Shown: in pieces, positions 52,822 to 61,185 of the stretch | Layout of the letters: each line of letters opens with the position of its first letter | How positions within the stretch are numbered: the stretch's first letter is position 1 | DNA from: Leptospiraceae bacterium | GTDB taxonomy: Bacteria > Spirochaetota > Leptospiria > Leptospirales > Leptospiraceae | Reading direction: 5' to 3' | Assembly: GCA_016711485.1 (NCBI GenBank) | Contig: JADJSX010000008.1 | Span: 62,001 to 126,000, forward strand | Length of the DNA stretch: 64,000 nt | Notes under the pieces: generated by a model | Told to the model about the DNA's origin: nothing | Database searches by the model: none | What the model saw: the letters and a program-made list of their open reading frames with translations, nothing else | Translations under genes and position numbers: made by a program

Positions 52822-53350
52822 ATGCTACCCCCCCCCCGCGAAAAAATCAAATTTCAGAATTAGCTTTCGAATAGCGTTTTCTTTTTTATTTCTTTTACTT
52901 TCTGCGTTAATCGCAAAACCCGGAGACAAAGCTCCTGGGACGTTCATGATTTATGAAGTAGGTTTTGATGAGCCAAAGTTCTTTTCAGAATATATAGCAA
53001 ATCAGAATGTAATTTTAAATTTCTGGTCGATTGACTGTGTGCCTTGTAAAAAAGAAATCCCCGAAATTCTAAAAACATTTTCGAATTCTAAAAATACTAA
53101 GCTTTATTTCATCAATATTGATTCAAAGTCAGAAGAAGAAAAAGTAAAACTAGCAATTGAAGAATTTAAAATCGCAAAGTATTCTCTTTTAGATATATAC
53201 CAATCAGCCGCAACTTCTTACATTAAACCAACTGTGGTCGTTCCTGCCAGTGTAATCATAGACAAAAATGGAAAAATCGTCTATGAATCTATTGGGTTTG
53301 AAACTAATACGATTTCTAATCTAGAAAAGAAATCTAAAAACTTAAAGTAG
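52822..53350 (+). CDS. Exported thioredoxin-like (TlpA/ResA-type) protein with C10 tract at its start
   Basis: The main frame encodes a signal peptide (RISFRIAFSFLFLLLSALIA), then KPGDKAPG typical of TlpA/ResA proteins, WSIDCVPCKKEIPEI with a CVPC redox site, and a cis-Pro region (KPTVVVPASVII). In this frame no ATG, GTG or TTG exists between stop 52808 and ATG 52946, which would miss the leader. ATG 52822, with AAAGGA about 8 bp upstream, fits a start (MLPPP), but ten C (52828-52837) put it one base out of frame; nine would restore it. So the gene is either phase-variable, frameshifted or affected by a sequencing error. Followed after 9 bp by the next gene. Confidence 0.7.
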
Positions 53351-53359
53351 AGGATAATC

Positions 53360-54343
53360 ATGATTAAACTTTTATATATCCTTTTAGTCGGATTTATCAT
53401 TTTACCTTTATCCGCAGAGAAATACAGAATTGCCATCCTAGACTTTAAAAAAGGAAATGAAATCAGCACGGAAGAAGCAGAGCTAATTTCTGGACTTGTA
53501 AGAACAAAAATGGTCAAACAAAAAAACTTTACGGTTATCGACAGAGAAAATGTCAGTAAAGTATTTAAAGAACAAGCATTAGTCCAAAAGGGTTGCACCG
53601 ACTCGTCTTGTGAAGTGCAAATTGGAAAACTTCTAGCGGCTAACAAGATTATGACCGGCTCGGTTGCAAAGCTTGGAAATTCGTATGTAATCAATGCGTT
53701 AGTCACAGATGTCGAAAAAGGTACAACAGAAGTAGGAGAAAATGAAACTGTTTCCTCTATGGATGAAATGAATAAGGCGGTTGGACGACTGACCGAAAAA
53801 ATTACGGAAGCAATGATTGCGGATTTGCCTGAGTCGAAAAAACCAGTGATGAATATCCCGCCGATTCCCCCATTGCTGAAATCAGTAATTTTCCCCGGAT
53901 GGGGACAGTTCTCCAATGGGTATAAATGGAAAGGTAGCATTTTTGCTATAAGTTTTTTTGGTAGCATCGGATTGCTAGCTAGTTCAATGAATGAATATAA
54001 TAGTGAGAAGGAAAGATACAATGGAGCGGCTAATCTAAGTATTGTACTTCCTAGCGACCTTTCCCTTTTGGGATATGTCAATGCAAAAAATGTTTTTTCG
54101 GAGTATGAAGCTTCAACTGTTCAAGTGAGAAATGTCAGTATTGCAGTTGTAGGGGTTTATATCATTAACCTGCTTGATATTTTATTTTTTAGCAAAGCTC
54201 CTTCAATAAAGCCAGTTTTTCGCAATGATAAAACTAGCCCCGGAGCTGAAAACCATGGACTTCAGTTTTATGTAAAGACTTCGCCTATTACCAATCAATC
54301 TTTACACAATTCTTATACTATTCAATATTCTTGGAGGTTTTGA
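53360..54343 (+). CDS. CsgG/FlgO-like domain protein with DUF5683-like C-terminus
   Basis: The 327-residue protein has a signal peptide (ILLVGFIILPLSA). A domain typical of CsgG/TolB-N-like assembly proteins follows (about 22-150; RIAILDFKKGNEIS, FTVIDRENVSKVFKEQ, LLAANKIMTGSVAKLG). After a linker, SVIFPGWGQFSNGYKWKGS resembles the DUF5683 motif, followed by about two membrane helices. The first domain is common in Leptospira as unnamed outer-membrane proteins. SD GAGGAT precedes ATG. A small lipoprotein gene begins one base after its stop. Confidence 0.65.
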   Translation: MIKLLYILLVGFIILPLSAEKYRIAILDFKKGNEISTEEAELISGLVRTKMVKQKNFTVIDRENVSKVFKEQALVQKGCTDSSCEVQIGKLLAANKIMTGSVAKLGNSYVINALVTDVEKGTTEVGENETVSSMDEMNKAVGRLTEKITEAMIADLPESKKPVMNIPPIPPLLKSVIFPGWGQFSNGYKWKGSIFAISFFGSIGLLASSMNEYNSEKERYNGAANLSIVLPSDLSLLGYVNAKNVFSEYEASTVQVRNVSIAVVGVYIINLLDILFFSKAPSIKPVFRNDKTSPGAENHGLQFYVKTSPITNQSLHNSYTIQYSWRF

Positions 54344-54344
54344 T

Positions 54345-54494
54345 ATGAGATTCCTATTTCTATTTTTAATTTTAGTGGCTATTTACTGTTCGCCCAAAGC
54401 AGAAGAGAGCGATCTTCCATTGGCTAAACTGATTTATGCGCAGTCTCTTTGTTATTGGGATACTAGCAACTGGGATGGGTGTAATTGGGAGTAG
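54345..54494 (+). CDS. Small lipoprotein (49 residues)
   Basis: ATG 54345 follows SD TTGGAGG and lies one base after the previous stop. The peptide has a lipoprotein leader (FLFLILVAIYCSPK, lipobox Cys 15) and a short mature part with aromatic residues and two further cysteines (LCYWDTSNWDGCNWE). Probably co-expressed with the upstream gene. No family is recognised. Confidence 0.55.
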   Translation: MRFLFLFLILVAIYCSPKAEESDLPLAKLIYAQSLCYWDTSNWDGCNWE

Positions 54495-54515
54495 TCGGTT
54501 AACGCGAATGAAGGC

Positions 54516-54872
54516 TTATTTGAGAGGGTTTATGATTTTCAATTCTTTGATCCATTTGAAATCATCTACGTTTGCAGTCACGAGTGGAATTTTATGTAGA
54601 AGGGCTGTAGAGGCAATGATCGAATCACCTAATGACATATTCTTTTTTTGGCGGAGACGGATGGATTGTTCAGCTATTTCATTATTGAAATCTAGAATTT
54701 GGATTGAGTTTAAGAAATTTTCTGTATCAATTTTATCTTGTTTTGTAATTTTATGGAATCCTAAAACTTCAATTTTCGAAATGATTGAAGTATATAACTC
54801 CTCGCCTTCAAATCGTTTACTAATACTTAAGTCTTTGGAAATATAAATGATAGTATTACTATCTAAAAGCAT
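54516..54872 (-). CDS. vapC: VapC-type PIN-domain toxin
   Basis: The 118-residue PIN-domain protein shows the acidic residues of the RNase active site: Asp in LLDSNTIIY, Glu in ISKIEVLG, Asp in LGDSIIASTAL and Asp in TANVDDF. VapC toxins cut tRNA or rRNA. The gene follows its antitoxin after 6 bp. It is convergent with the small lipoprotein gene. Confidence 0.88.
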   Translation of the reverse strand: MLLDSNTIIYISKDLSISKRFEGEELYTSIISKIEVLGFHKITKQDKIDTENFLNSIQILDFNNEIAEQSIRLRQKKNMSLGDSIIASTALLHKIPLVTANVDDFKWIKELKIINPLK

Positions 54873-54878
54873 TCAGAT

Positions 54879-55121
54879 TTATCTTCCAGGTAGCGGTCTG
54901 TCTTTACGAATTTCTTTTTGCCATTTAAGTGGATCGGGTATAGCTTTCGCAAGCGTTCCTCTTTTGGCAATTTTACGAAGATGTTTCAGGGCTTCGTGCG
55001 AATTCGGAACTTTTTTTTGGGAAAGGGTTTCCGGTAAAATTCGACAGTGTAATCGTTTTGCCAGAAGTAAAATTACTTCCGCATCCGCCGCGTTTTGGAC
55101 TTCAAGGGTGATAGTTTGCAT
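54879..55121 (-). CDS. Antitoxin partner of the VapC-type toxin
   Basis: The 80-residue protein begins with a short beta strand (MQTITLEVQNAADAEVILLL) and ends in a basic tail (WQKEIRKDRPLPGR) that should wrap around the toxin. It resembles unnamed antitoxins that precede PIN toxins rather than a classic AbrB-type VapB. Its position 6 bp before the toxin supports the role. Confidence 0.7.
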   Translation of the reverse strand: MQTITLEVQNAADAEVILLLAKRLHCRILPETLSQKKVPNSHEALKHLRKIAKRGTLAKAIPDPLKWQKEIRKDRPLPGR

Positions 55122-55204
55122 TTGATTACCTCAGATTTCAATTAAGAAGGACTTATTTATTTTTGTCAAATGGAATTTAACAAACAAATCAAAGGAGAAA
55201 CACA

Positions 55205-55738
55205 ATGATAGAATTATTCAGACAATATTTTACAAAGGGGTTCGGTTTTGGAACAGGGCTAATGGCAGTCCTATTCACTGCCGGCTTACTCGCAGTAGCC
55301 GTTAATTCACTGACAACATTCACCTCCGGCACTCCCGTCAAGGCAAGTGAGGTTAATGCGAACTTTGCGGCACTAAAGGCTGCGATTGAGGGGATACCGA
55401 GTGGGACTTTTTGTGGATTATCTTCATCAACCTTTACGGGAAATATGGGTGGTTATACAGCTGCAAAATCTACTTGCGTGAATACCTGCGGAAACTCTAA
55501 CGCTCATATGTGTTCTGCGCATGAAGTAAGTATCAGTTCTCAACAAGGATTATTGCCAGCTTCGTTTGGATGGTTTTCTGGTGGTGTAAATGCTATTGGA
55601 GATTCATCGTTTCAACTTACAGATTGCCAAGGATTTACTTCAGCCTCAAACACAATCAGAGGAACTCTATGGCATCCGTCTTTATTCCCATGGCGCGATA
55701 CATGCGATCAGTCTTACAAGATACTTTGTTGTCTTTAA
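55205..55738 (+). CDS. Exported protein with DUF1554-like cysteine-rich domain
   Basis: The 177-residue protein has a membrane/signal segment (GLMAVLFTAGLLAVAVNS) and the recurring motif SGTPVKASEVNANFAALK, seen after the leader in many unrelated exported proteins. A small domain with paired cysteines follows (FCGLSSSTFTGNMGGY, STCVNTCGNSNAHMCSAHE, LTDCQGF, DTCDQSYKILCCL). The SD AAAGGAG and upstream words are duplicated at 57001-57030, where a truncated relative starts. It may be a surface or adhesive protein; function is unknown. Confidence 0.6.
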   Translation: MIELFRQYFTKGFGFGTGLMAVLFTAGLLAVAVNSLTTFTSGTPVKASEVNANFAALKAAIEGIPSGTFCGLSSSTFTGNMGGYTAAKSTCVNTCGNSNAHMCSAHEVSISSQQGLLPASFGWFSGGVNAIGDSSFQLTDCQGFTSASNTIRGTLWHPSLFPWRDTCDQSYKILCCL

Positions 55739-55841
55739 AAATCGCATTTAGGTTATGAAGTCTTGAAGCTTGCGTATCTTGACTGAAGGTAATGATTACA
55801 AAAGAACGGGAAAGTCGAAATCTGGGCGCGGAGATAGTTCA

Positions 55842-55967
55842 CCTCACCCCAACATCGTAGAAGTTGTCTGACAAATCGGTATAATCCCCTCTCCATGAAA
55901 TTCTGATTTCATGGAGAGGGGCGACGAGTAAAACGTTTTACTCGTAATAAAAATTCTGGGGTGAGGT
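55842..55967. mobile_element. CCTCACCCC-type miniature inverted-repeat element, copy 2
   Basis: Ends CCTCACCCCA and TGGGGTGAGG are perfect inverted repeats. The inner 16-bp stem (CCCCTCTCCATGAAAT and complement, 55886-55921) replaces the different stem of copy 1, with both arms changed together. A second perfect palindrome, ACGAGTAAAACGTTTTACTCGT read as 11+11 around 55924-55945, follows. Confidence 0.65.
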
Positions 55968-56012
55968 AGCCGCAAATAGTTCTAAGTGTGGATTATTTGT
56001 ATTTGCCGGAAT

Positions 56013-56191
56013 GACCTAACCCTGAATATGTCAGGGGTTGTAGGGCTATTTAGGTTATCCCCTTCCCTGAAGGGAAGGGGACTTTTTAGTATAGATATGA
56101 CAAGGAAGACTTTTTCGATAGCGCCCCCTTCCCTAAAGGGAAGGGGATACTTCTGCGTATTTCACAAATAGATGAAATACGGGGTTAGGTC
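56013..56191. mobile_element. GACCTAACCC-type miniature inverted-repeat element
   Basis: The ends GACCTAACCCTG and CGGGGTTAGGTC are inverted repeats 179 bp apart. Inside are two hairpins of the form CCCCTTCCCT..AGGGAAGGGG. No coding potential is seen. The word AATGACCTAACC also occurs at about 56664-56675, at the truncation point of a toxin remnant. Confidence 0.6.
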
Positions 56192-56255
56192 AAAAGTCTG
56201 GCAAGAAATAAAAAACTTGCCTTAGAACAATGTTTTCTAACAATAAAAAGTTACG

Positions 56256-56630
56256 ATGAAACAGCAAAGTATGATAACAGGACAAAAGGTAAACCCTGAT
56301 AAAGTTAAGTTTAGTAAACAGTTGCGAGCTAAAATGACAAAGGCAGAAGCTTTGCTTTGGGAAAAGTTAAGAAAAAGCCAACTGGAAGGGATACATTTTA
56401 GAAGACAGCAAATACTATTTGGTTTTATTGCAGATTTTTATTCTCATTCGAAAAGATTAGTCGTAGAAGTAGATGGCGAAATTCACAAAACACAAATTCA
56501 AAAGGATAAAGAAAGGCAATTAGTTTTTGAACAGAATGGTTTAACAGTTATACGTTTTACGAATCAAGAAGTAGAGTTCGAAACAGAAAGAGTGCTTCAA
56601 GTAATTAAAAATATGATAAATACCACTTAG
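56256..56630 (+). CDS. DUF559 (Vsr-like) endonuclease-related protein
   Basis: The 124-residue protein matches DUF559, a group related to very-short-patch repair and restriction endonucleases: SKQLRAKMTKAEALLWEKLR, FRRQQILFGFIADFYSH, LVVEVDGEIHKTQI (acidic ED.D and H) and VIRFTNQEVE. The likely catalytic core D-x-E-V-D is present. DUF559 proteins are abundant near mobile elements; function is undefined. It starts 64 bp after a miniature element. Confidence 0.82.
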   Translation: MKQQSMITGQKVNPDKVKFSKQLRAKMTKAEALLWEKLRKSQLEGIHFRRQQILFGFIADFYSHSKRLVVEVDGEIHKTQIQKDKERQLVFEQNGLTVIRFTNQEVEFETERVLQVIKNMINTT

Positions 56631-56669
56631 TAGTTTTAAGTGAGGCTAATTCGCTATTGCCACAATGAC

Positions 56670-56717
56670 CTAACCAACGAGCTTTATCGAAAGGTTAGTA
56701 TCAAAGAAAAGTTTCAA
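56670..56717 (-). pseudogene. Truncated DUF5615-type toxin
   Basis: Starting TTG 56717, overlapping the DUF433 stop (TGATTG), the frame reads KLFFDTNLSIKLVG and then a stop at 56670. This is the standard N-terminus of DUF5615 PIN-like toxins (K.LFD.NLS.KLV). The remainder (about 100 residues) is absent. The cut coincides with a word shared with the miniature element at 56013-56191. Confidence 0.65.
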
Positions 56718-56945
56718 TCACACGACCATAGTTCTGATTTCTCTATCTGCGAGATAGGCGAAGCAAGCAAGAATATCTTCACGAGTAAGTTTAGGGAAAT
56801 CGTCCAGAATTTGTTCAGTAGACATTCCGGAAGCAAGGTATTCCAAAATATCGTAAACAGTTATACGAAGCCCTCCGATACAAGGTTTCCCAAATCTTTT
56901 TCCTGGCTTAATAGTTATAATCTTACGCTAATCGATTTTTTCCAT
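56718..56945 (-). pseudogene. DUF433-type antitoxin with early stop codon
   Basis: Reading from ATG 56945, codon 6 is TAG. The frame then continues through RKIITIKPGKRFGKPCIGGL, RITVYDILEYLASGMS, TEQILDDFPKLTREDILACF and AYLADREIR to TGA 56718. This is a full DUF433 domain (GKPCI.GLRITV.D.L). No good downstream start precedes the domain, so it is probably inactivated. Its toxin partner is also truncated, so the module is dead. Confidence 0.75.
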
Positions 56946-57027
56946 AACTCAGAAATAATGCAGTTTTATAAGATGTCATGCGAAAATTCATAAGAAATTT
57001 TAACAAACAAATCAAAGGAGAAATTCA

Positions 57028-57156
57028 ATGAACTCAGGTGAGGTTAACTCTTATTTTGCGGCGATTAAGACTGTGATCGAAATTCATTTATTTAAAAGCC
57101 ACATGATAAATGAAAAAACTATACTTAGAACAATAGAAGTCGTTATAGGAAAATAG
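57028..57156 (+). pseudogene. Truncated relative of the 55205 exported protein
   Basis: The SD and start region (AACAAACAAATCAAAGGAG, then ATG 57028) copies that at 55205. The peptide MNSGEVNSYFAAIKTVIE parallels the SEVNANFAALKAAIE motif but lacks the leader and cysteine domain. The frame runs on into the antisense of the DUF2905 gene and stops at 57156. Confidence 0.6.
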
Positions 57157-57296
57157 AAACTAAAATTTTCGCGTTTGATATTTATATCTCCCGGTAGATT
57201 TCCGATAAACGGGAATTTGCCGCTCAAGGTAATGAGTATTCCGACTACTATTAAAATTATCCCAAAAAAGATTAAATTTTTCCCAATTGATTCCAT
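57084..57296 (-). CDS. DUF2905 family small membrane protein
   Basis: The 70-residue protein has two transmembrane helices (LIFFGIILIVVGILITLSG and FYFPITTSIVLSIVFSFIMW) separated by FPFIGNLPGDINIKRENFSF, the signature loop (LPGDI.I..) of DUF2905. Function is unknown; the family is widespread. The 245-bp gap upstream has no other gene. Confidence 0.88.
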   Translation of the reverse strand: MESIGKNLIFFGIILIVVGILITLSGKFPFIGNLPGDINIKRENFSFYFPITTSIVLSIVFSFIMWLLNK

Positions 57297-57540
57297 AAGT
57301 TTGAGTATACCATTTTAGTATTTGTATGAGGTTTACTAAAGAAAGTTTTCTTTTATTTTTAATCTAGGTGTATTTTTGGCAATACAGATTAAATTTTTTA
57401 GGAAAAAGAAAAGTAATAATGGACGAAAGAAAAACGGAAAGCTATTGACTATTTGGTAAAAATAAATTTATATGTAAAATTTCTTAGAACAACCTAAGAA
57501 ATTTTAGATTATTTTACTGACTACAATTAGGAGTAACAGT

Positions 57541-58425
57541 ATGGAAACTATAGAGAAAAAGCCTTTTAATAAAAGGATTATTACCATTGCTATTTTGGTC
57601 GGACTATTTATTTTTTTATATGCGAGCGCTCTTTATTTTTATCATAGTGATCGCACACAACGGTCTGCGGATTTATCCTTTGGGGACGATAAGGCGGTTG
57701 ACCGAATGGATGTGGCCGTAAGTCTATTAGGAATTGATCCAATAAAAGGGGAAGTGTCTTTACGTTTTGCTCCCAGCCCTGAAGGAAAATTCGGGAAAGA
57801 TGGAAGATTAACTCAAGATTTAAAATTTTACACTCATATCGAGAACGGCAAATCGGAAGTAACCCTTGAGAAAAGTCGTATCCCTGAAACTGTGACAGGC
57901 ACTATCTCTCTCTATGACGGTCGAGTAAGTGATTATCCTTTTGATATGCATAAGACAGATTTTTATGTATTCTTTACTAATCCGAAAGATGAGTTGGAGG
58001 AAATTCCTATCAATCTTAGTTTTTACGGGGCTATCTCAGGATTTGATGTTGATGTTGATTATATTCCGAAGGCTGAATTTGAATCTAATGATAGTTATAT
58101 GGGAATTCGTATTCAAATATCTCGATCAGTGATTATTAAATCTTTTGCAATTTTCTTAATGATCGCAATGTGGTTAATTGGATTGGCTGTATTTACAATC
58201 ACTATGGTAGTTGCATTTCAACCTCGACCAATCGAATTTGGAATGTTTACTTTAATTGCTGGAATGTTATTCGCTTTGCCAGCAGTCCGCAATCTCCAAC
58301 CAGGAGTACCACCTCTCGGCACTTTAACTGATTTTATATCTTTCTTTTGGGCTGAGTCTTTGGTTGCCTTTTCTATGCCGACACTTTTTTTCTTTTGGTT
58401 AACTCGTTATAAAAAACCAGAGTAA
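57541..58425 (+). CDS. DUF4436-like integral membrane protein
   Basis: The 294-residue protein has an N-terminal membrane helix (IITIAILVGLFIFLYASAL), an exported beta-rich domain (about 45-195; GTISLYDGRVSDYPFDMHKTDF is conserved-looking) and three more helices (about 200-290). This layout fits DUF4436 proteins. The segment YPFD.H in the exported domain resembles ligand-gated channel-like and DUF4436 domains. Function is unknown. SD TAGGAG precedes ATG. Confidence 0.65.
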   Translation: METIEKKPFNKRIITIAILVGLFIFLYASALYFYHSDRTQRSADLSFGDDKAVDRMDVAVSLLGIDPIKGEVSLRFAPSPEGKFGKDGRLTQDLKFYTHIENGKSEVTLEKSRIPETVTGTISLYDGRVSDYPFDMHKTDFYVFFTNPKDELEEIPINLSFYGAISGFDVDVDYIPKAEFESNDSYMGIRIQISRSVIIKSFAIFLMIAMWLIGLAVFTITMVVAFQPRPIEFGMFTLIAGMLFALPAVRNLQPGVPPLGTLTDFISFFWAESLVAFSMPTLFFFWLTRYKKPE

Positions 58426-58460
58426 TAAAATTAAGTAAAGTAGATAAAATATAAAATAAG

Positions 58461-58489
58461 GAAATGAATTTCGTTACGATATTCATTTC
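58461..58489. terminator. Bidirectional terminator hairpin
   Basis: GAAATGAAT (58461-58469) and ATTCATTTC (58481-58489) form a perfect stem followed by a T-rich stretch. It lies between the convergent DUF4436-like and NTF2-like genes. Confidence 0.55.
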
Positions 58490-58519
58490 TCTATTTTATT
58501 AATTACACAGAGTTATAAA

Positions 58520-58999
58520 TTACGCTGTAATTTTTTTCCTTTTCATAAACATAGTTAAACCAGTATTAGCCTCAGATTTAATTTGATTTTGAATAAATGG
58601 AAGAAATCCCATAAAATAACCAGTTGCTCCGAGTGCCATTCCCGCCCATTTCCAAAGACTAAAATGATCTTTGTGGTTTATTATTTTCCCATCTTTAAAT
58701 TGGAATTTTGCATGGATACGGTTAGTTACAGTTCTACCCGTTTTGCTAAATGGATAAATGGCAACCCAATCAGCACTCCCTTCGATGTCGTTAGCTTTTA
58801 TATTGCTAAATGTAAGTTTTAAGTCAGCTCCGCGTTCAATAAGCATTTGCCACATTGCTCTTGCTGCGTTTCCTTTTAATCCTCGGAAAACAGGATCATT
58901 GAATTCAACTGTATCAGCATAACATTCGCCCATAGTTTTAAAATCTTTCTTTTGAAAAGCGCTGTAAAATTTATTAAGTAATTCTTCGTTTGGGTGCAT
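58520..58999 (-). CDS. SnoaL/NTF2-like protein
   Basis: The 159-residue protein begins NEELLNKFYSAFQKKDFKTM, followed by CYADTVEFNDPVFRGLKG, AIYPFSKTGRTVTNRIHAKF and DGKIINHKDHFSLWKW, the standard pattern of SnoaL-like NTF2-fold proteins (F-x-D, then DG.I....D). Members are enzymes or small-molecule binders; which applies is unknown. A C-terminal hydrophobic stretch (MALGATGYFMGFLPFI) could associate with membranes. Confidence 0.82.
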   Translation of the reverse strand: MHPNEELLNKFYSAFQKKDFKTMGECYADTVEFNDPVFRGLKGNAARAMWQMLIERGADLKLTFSNIKANDIEGSADWVAIYPFSKTGRTVTNRIHAKFQFKDGKIINHKDHFSLWKWAGMALGATGYFMGFLPFIQNQIKSEANTGLTMFMKRKKITA

Positions 59000-59042
59000 T
59001 TGTATTCCTAAGTATTTATTTCTTTTTCAAATCTCGAATCAT

Positions 59043-60038
59043 TTATGCCAATTTGTCAAATGAATATTTTGAAAAGGGATTTTTTCTGTAATAACCTCCA
59101 CCTATATTTTGAAAAAGTCCTTCATTTTCTAGCTGGCTGAGTGATGAAAATAATAAAGGTATATCTTGGAAGTTTTTAGGGATAATTTCGGAAATATGAA
59201 AGAACGAGTCCGGATCTTTTTTTATATCAGCTAAACTTAATTTGCTCGCACCATCTTCAATAAGTTTACGACCTCCTTCGTTATAGAGCAGGGATGGATC
59301 GTCAAATACAATTACTTCCCTTCCTTGTTCGAGTGCATGGGATACTGAGGACATAGCCCCACTTTTCAACGGGGCTTCCATTAAAACTAGAAGTTTCGAA
59401 ATTCCAGTTATAATTCTATTTCGTTTAGGGAAAGACCATTTGCCAATTACTTCACCGATTCGCATTTCCGTTATTAACAATCCATTTGGAGAGGATTTTA
59501 TTTTTTTGTAGAGGTCTCGATTTTGATACGGATATTCTTTTTCCATTCCAGTTCCCATTATCCCAATGGTCGGAATGTTGGCTTCGAGTGCGGCTAACAT
59601 GACTGCTCTATCTATTCCAGTTGCTACACCCGAAACAATCCCAAACTTATTTGATTTACTTAAAAATTCAGGAAGTAAACTCGTAGCGAGTAAAGAAGTT
59701 GGAGTTGGTTTTCGTGTACCCACTACAGAGACTAATTCGTGTTGGAGTAAATTAGTATTACCCTTACAAAAAAGCAAAATAGGCGGTTTGTCAATTTCTT
59801 TTAGTAATTTTGGATATGTTGCGTCGTAGTAACTGACTAACTCTACTCCTCTTTTTTCTGTTTCGAATTTTAAAGTATTTGCGGCAACTTTGATTTTATT
59901 TATTTCCTCAGAACGTAGTAGAGGGGAAATAATTTTTTCTAATTCAAATAAATTTGGTGTTCCGGATAATAATTTATATCTATGTGCAATGGAGGAAAAA
60001 ATTGAATACGCAAAATAATACGGAATCAAGTTTTCCAT
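59043..60038 (-). CDS. dprA: DNA processing protein DprA
   Basis: The 331-residue protein has the DprA Rossmann-like core: YPKLLKEIDKPPILLFCKGN, SVVGTRKPT, GIVSGVATGIDRAVMLAALE, IGIMGTGMEKEYPYQNRDLY, FPKRNRIITGISKLLVLMEA, and GAMSSVSHALEQGREVIVF. DprA binds incoming single-stranded DNA and loads RecA during natural transformation. The catalytic-type core is complete. The C-terminal winged helix is short or diverged. It begins 3 bp after the TPR lipoprotein gene. Confidence 0.9.
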   Translation of the reverse strand: MENLIPYYFAYSIFSSIAHRYKLLSGTPNLFELEKIISPLLRSEEINKIKVAANTLKFETEKRGVELVSYYDATYPKLLKEIDKPPILLFCKGNTNLLQHELVSVVGTRKPTPTSLLATSLLPEFLSKSNKFGIVSGVATGIDRAVMLAALEANIPTIGIMGTGMEKEYPYQNRDLYKKIKSSPNGLLITEMRIGEVIGKWSFPKRNRIITGISKLLVLMEAPLKSGAMSSVSHALEQGREVIVFDDPSLLYNEGGRKLIEDGASKLSLADIKKDPDSFFHISEIIPKNFQDIPLLFSSLSQLENEGLFQNIGGGYYRKNPFSKYSFDKLA

Positions 60039-60041
60039 TTT

Positions 60042-61016
60042 TTACTTTGTTACACCCATTTTCTTTAGGTTTCTAATTACGTTTTGATAGGATGTATTTT
60101 TTTCTAAACTTTCTTTAATTACTCCCGCTTTTTTCATAGCTTCCAATTTAGATTTGATTGTTAGGTATTCTTCTGATGCCTGTTCATTTGAGCCACCTCT
60201 GTACAAAAAATTTGCACGGGCAAATCGAGCTGGAATATTATTTGGTTCTTTCTGGATGATCACATTCATGATTCTCATAGCTTTATCTATATCATTGTAA
60301 CCGGAAGGATCGACTCCATCGATCAAACCATCTGTAATAGAAGAATCAAAATAGATTAAAGCTAACTCATACGGATAACGAAGATCTGCCGGATCTTTTT
60401 TAATTAAACCTTTGAATATAGTAACTGCAATTTCTCTACGTTCTTTGTCCCAGCCTCTGTCTCTTGACGCATTTGCATAAGCAAGTCCAGCTTCAAAAAG
60501 CAAATCATCAGTAAGCTCTCGATAGAGTAATGCTTTTTCAAAAAAAGGAATTGCTCCCTCAAAAAAATGAACCTCGGAGCCAATGACGTCCACTTTATTC
60601 TCCATATTTTGTTGGATTGCTTGTGCATAATAACGACTACTTAATTCATAGTTCCCTACTTGCATATAAGCCTTTGCAATTTTCCAAGAGAGAACTCCAG
60701 CATGTTTGGTTTTTTTAACCATTTTTCTGATTTTCTCTTCTAAGTCTTTGATTTCAGCTTCTTCAAGTGCGAGATTCTGTTTCCATTTTTCTAACTCTGC
60801 CTCCGAAGGTGTTTTAGGTGTGACATTTTTTTTGAAATTTTCTTGTCCCATTTCTTGTAATTTTTCACAGGAAGAAAAAAATAGAAACGGTAAGAGTAAA
60901 CATACTATGAAACTAATTAGTTTCCTGTTGAACTTGGAAGGTTGAGGTATTTGGAGAGTAACCCCAAATAGTGAATACGAATTTTTAAACCAGTCAAATG
61001 TAGAGATATATTTCAT
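60042..61016 (-). CDS. TPR-containing lipoprotein
   Basis: The 324-residue protein has a lipobox (LPFLFFSSCEKL, Cys about 50) unusually far from the first ATG: no internal start is available before the hydrophobic leader, so either the leader is long or the real start is upstream-shifted. TPR-like helix pairs follow (about 105-300; AKAYMQVGNYELSSRYYAQAI, PFFEKALLYRELTDDLLFEA, PARFARANFLYRGG). It may be a scaffold in the cell envelope. dprA follows after 3 bp on the same strand. Confidence 0.65.
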   Translation of the reverse strand: MKYISTFDWFKNSYSLFGVTLQIPQPSKFNRKLISFIVCLLLPFLFFSSCEKLQEMGQENFKKNVTPKTPSEAELEKWKQNLALEEAEIKDLEEKIRKMVKKTKHAGVLSWKIAKAYMQVGNYELSSRYYAQAIQQNMENKVDVIGSEVHFFEGAIPFFEKALLYRELTDDLLFEAGLAYANASRDRGWDKERREIAVTIFKGLIKKDPADLRYPYELALIYFDSSITDGLIDGVDPSGYNDIDKAMRIMNVIIQKEPNNIPARFARANFLYRGGSNEQASEEYLTIKSKLEAMKKAGVIKESLEKNTSYQNVIRNLKKMGVTK

Positions 61017-61185
61017 TTAAAACTCCTAAAATTACAATCGACATAGGTTCAGAATTCTGGCATAAATTCTGGTTTCGTCGGGTAATGATTTTTTTGAGCG
61101 TAAAATCTTTTCCTTCTTATGGCAAATCAATTATTTTATTTCCAATTACTGACATTGACCTAAAACGGTAGTAAGGGCGTAATTT

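Noticed and set aside
52946..53350. ATG 52946 as start of the thioredoxin-like gene
   Set aside because: It would cut off an obvious signal peptide and the KPGDKAPG segment that are encoded in frame upstream.
56640..56993. Plus-strand ORF of 117 codons
   Set aside because: The opposite strand encodes a clear DUF433 domain and the start of a DUF5615 toxin, so the plus-strand frame is a shadow.
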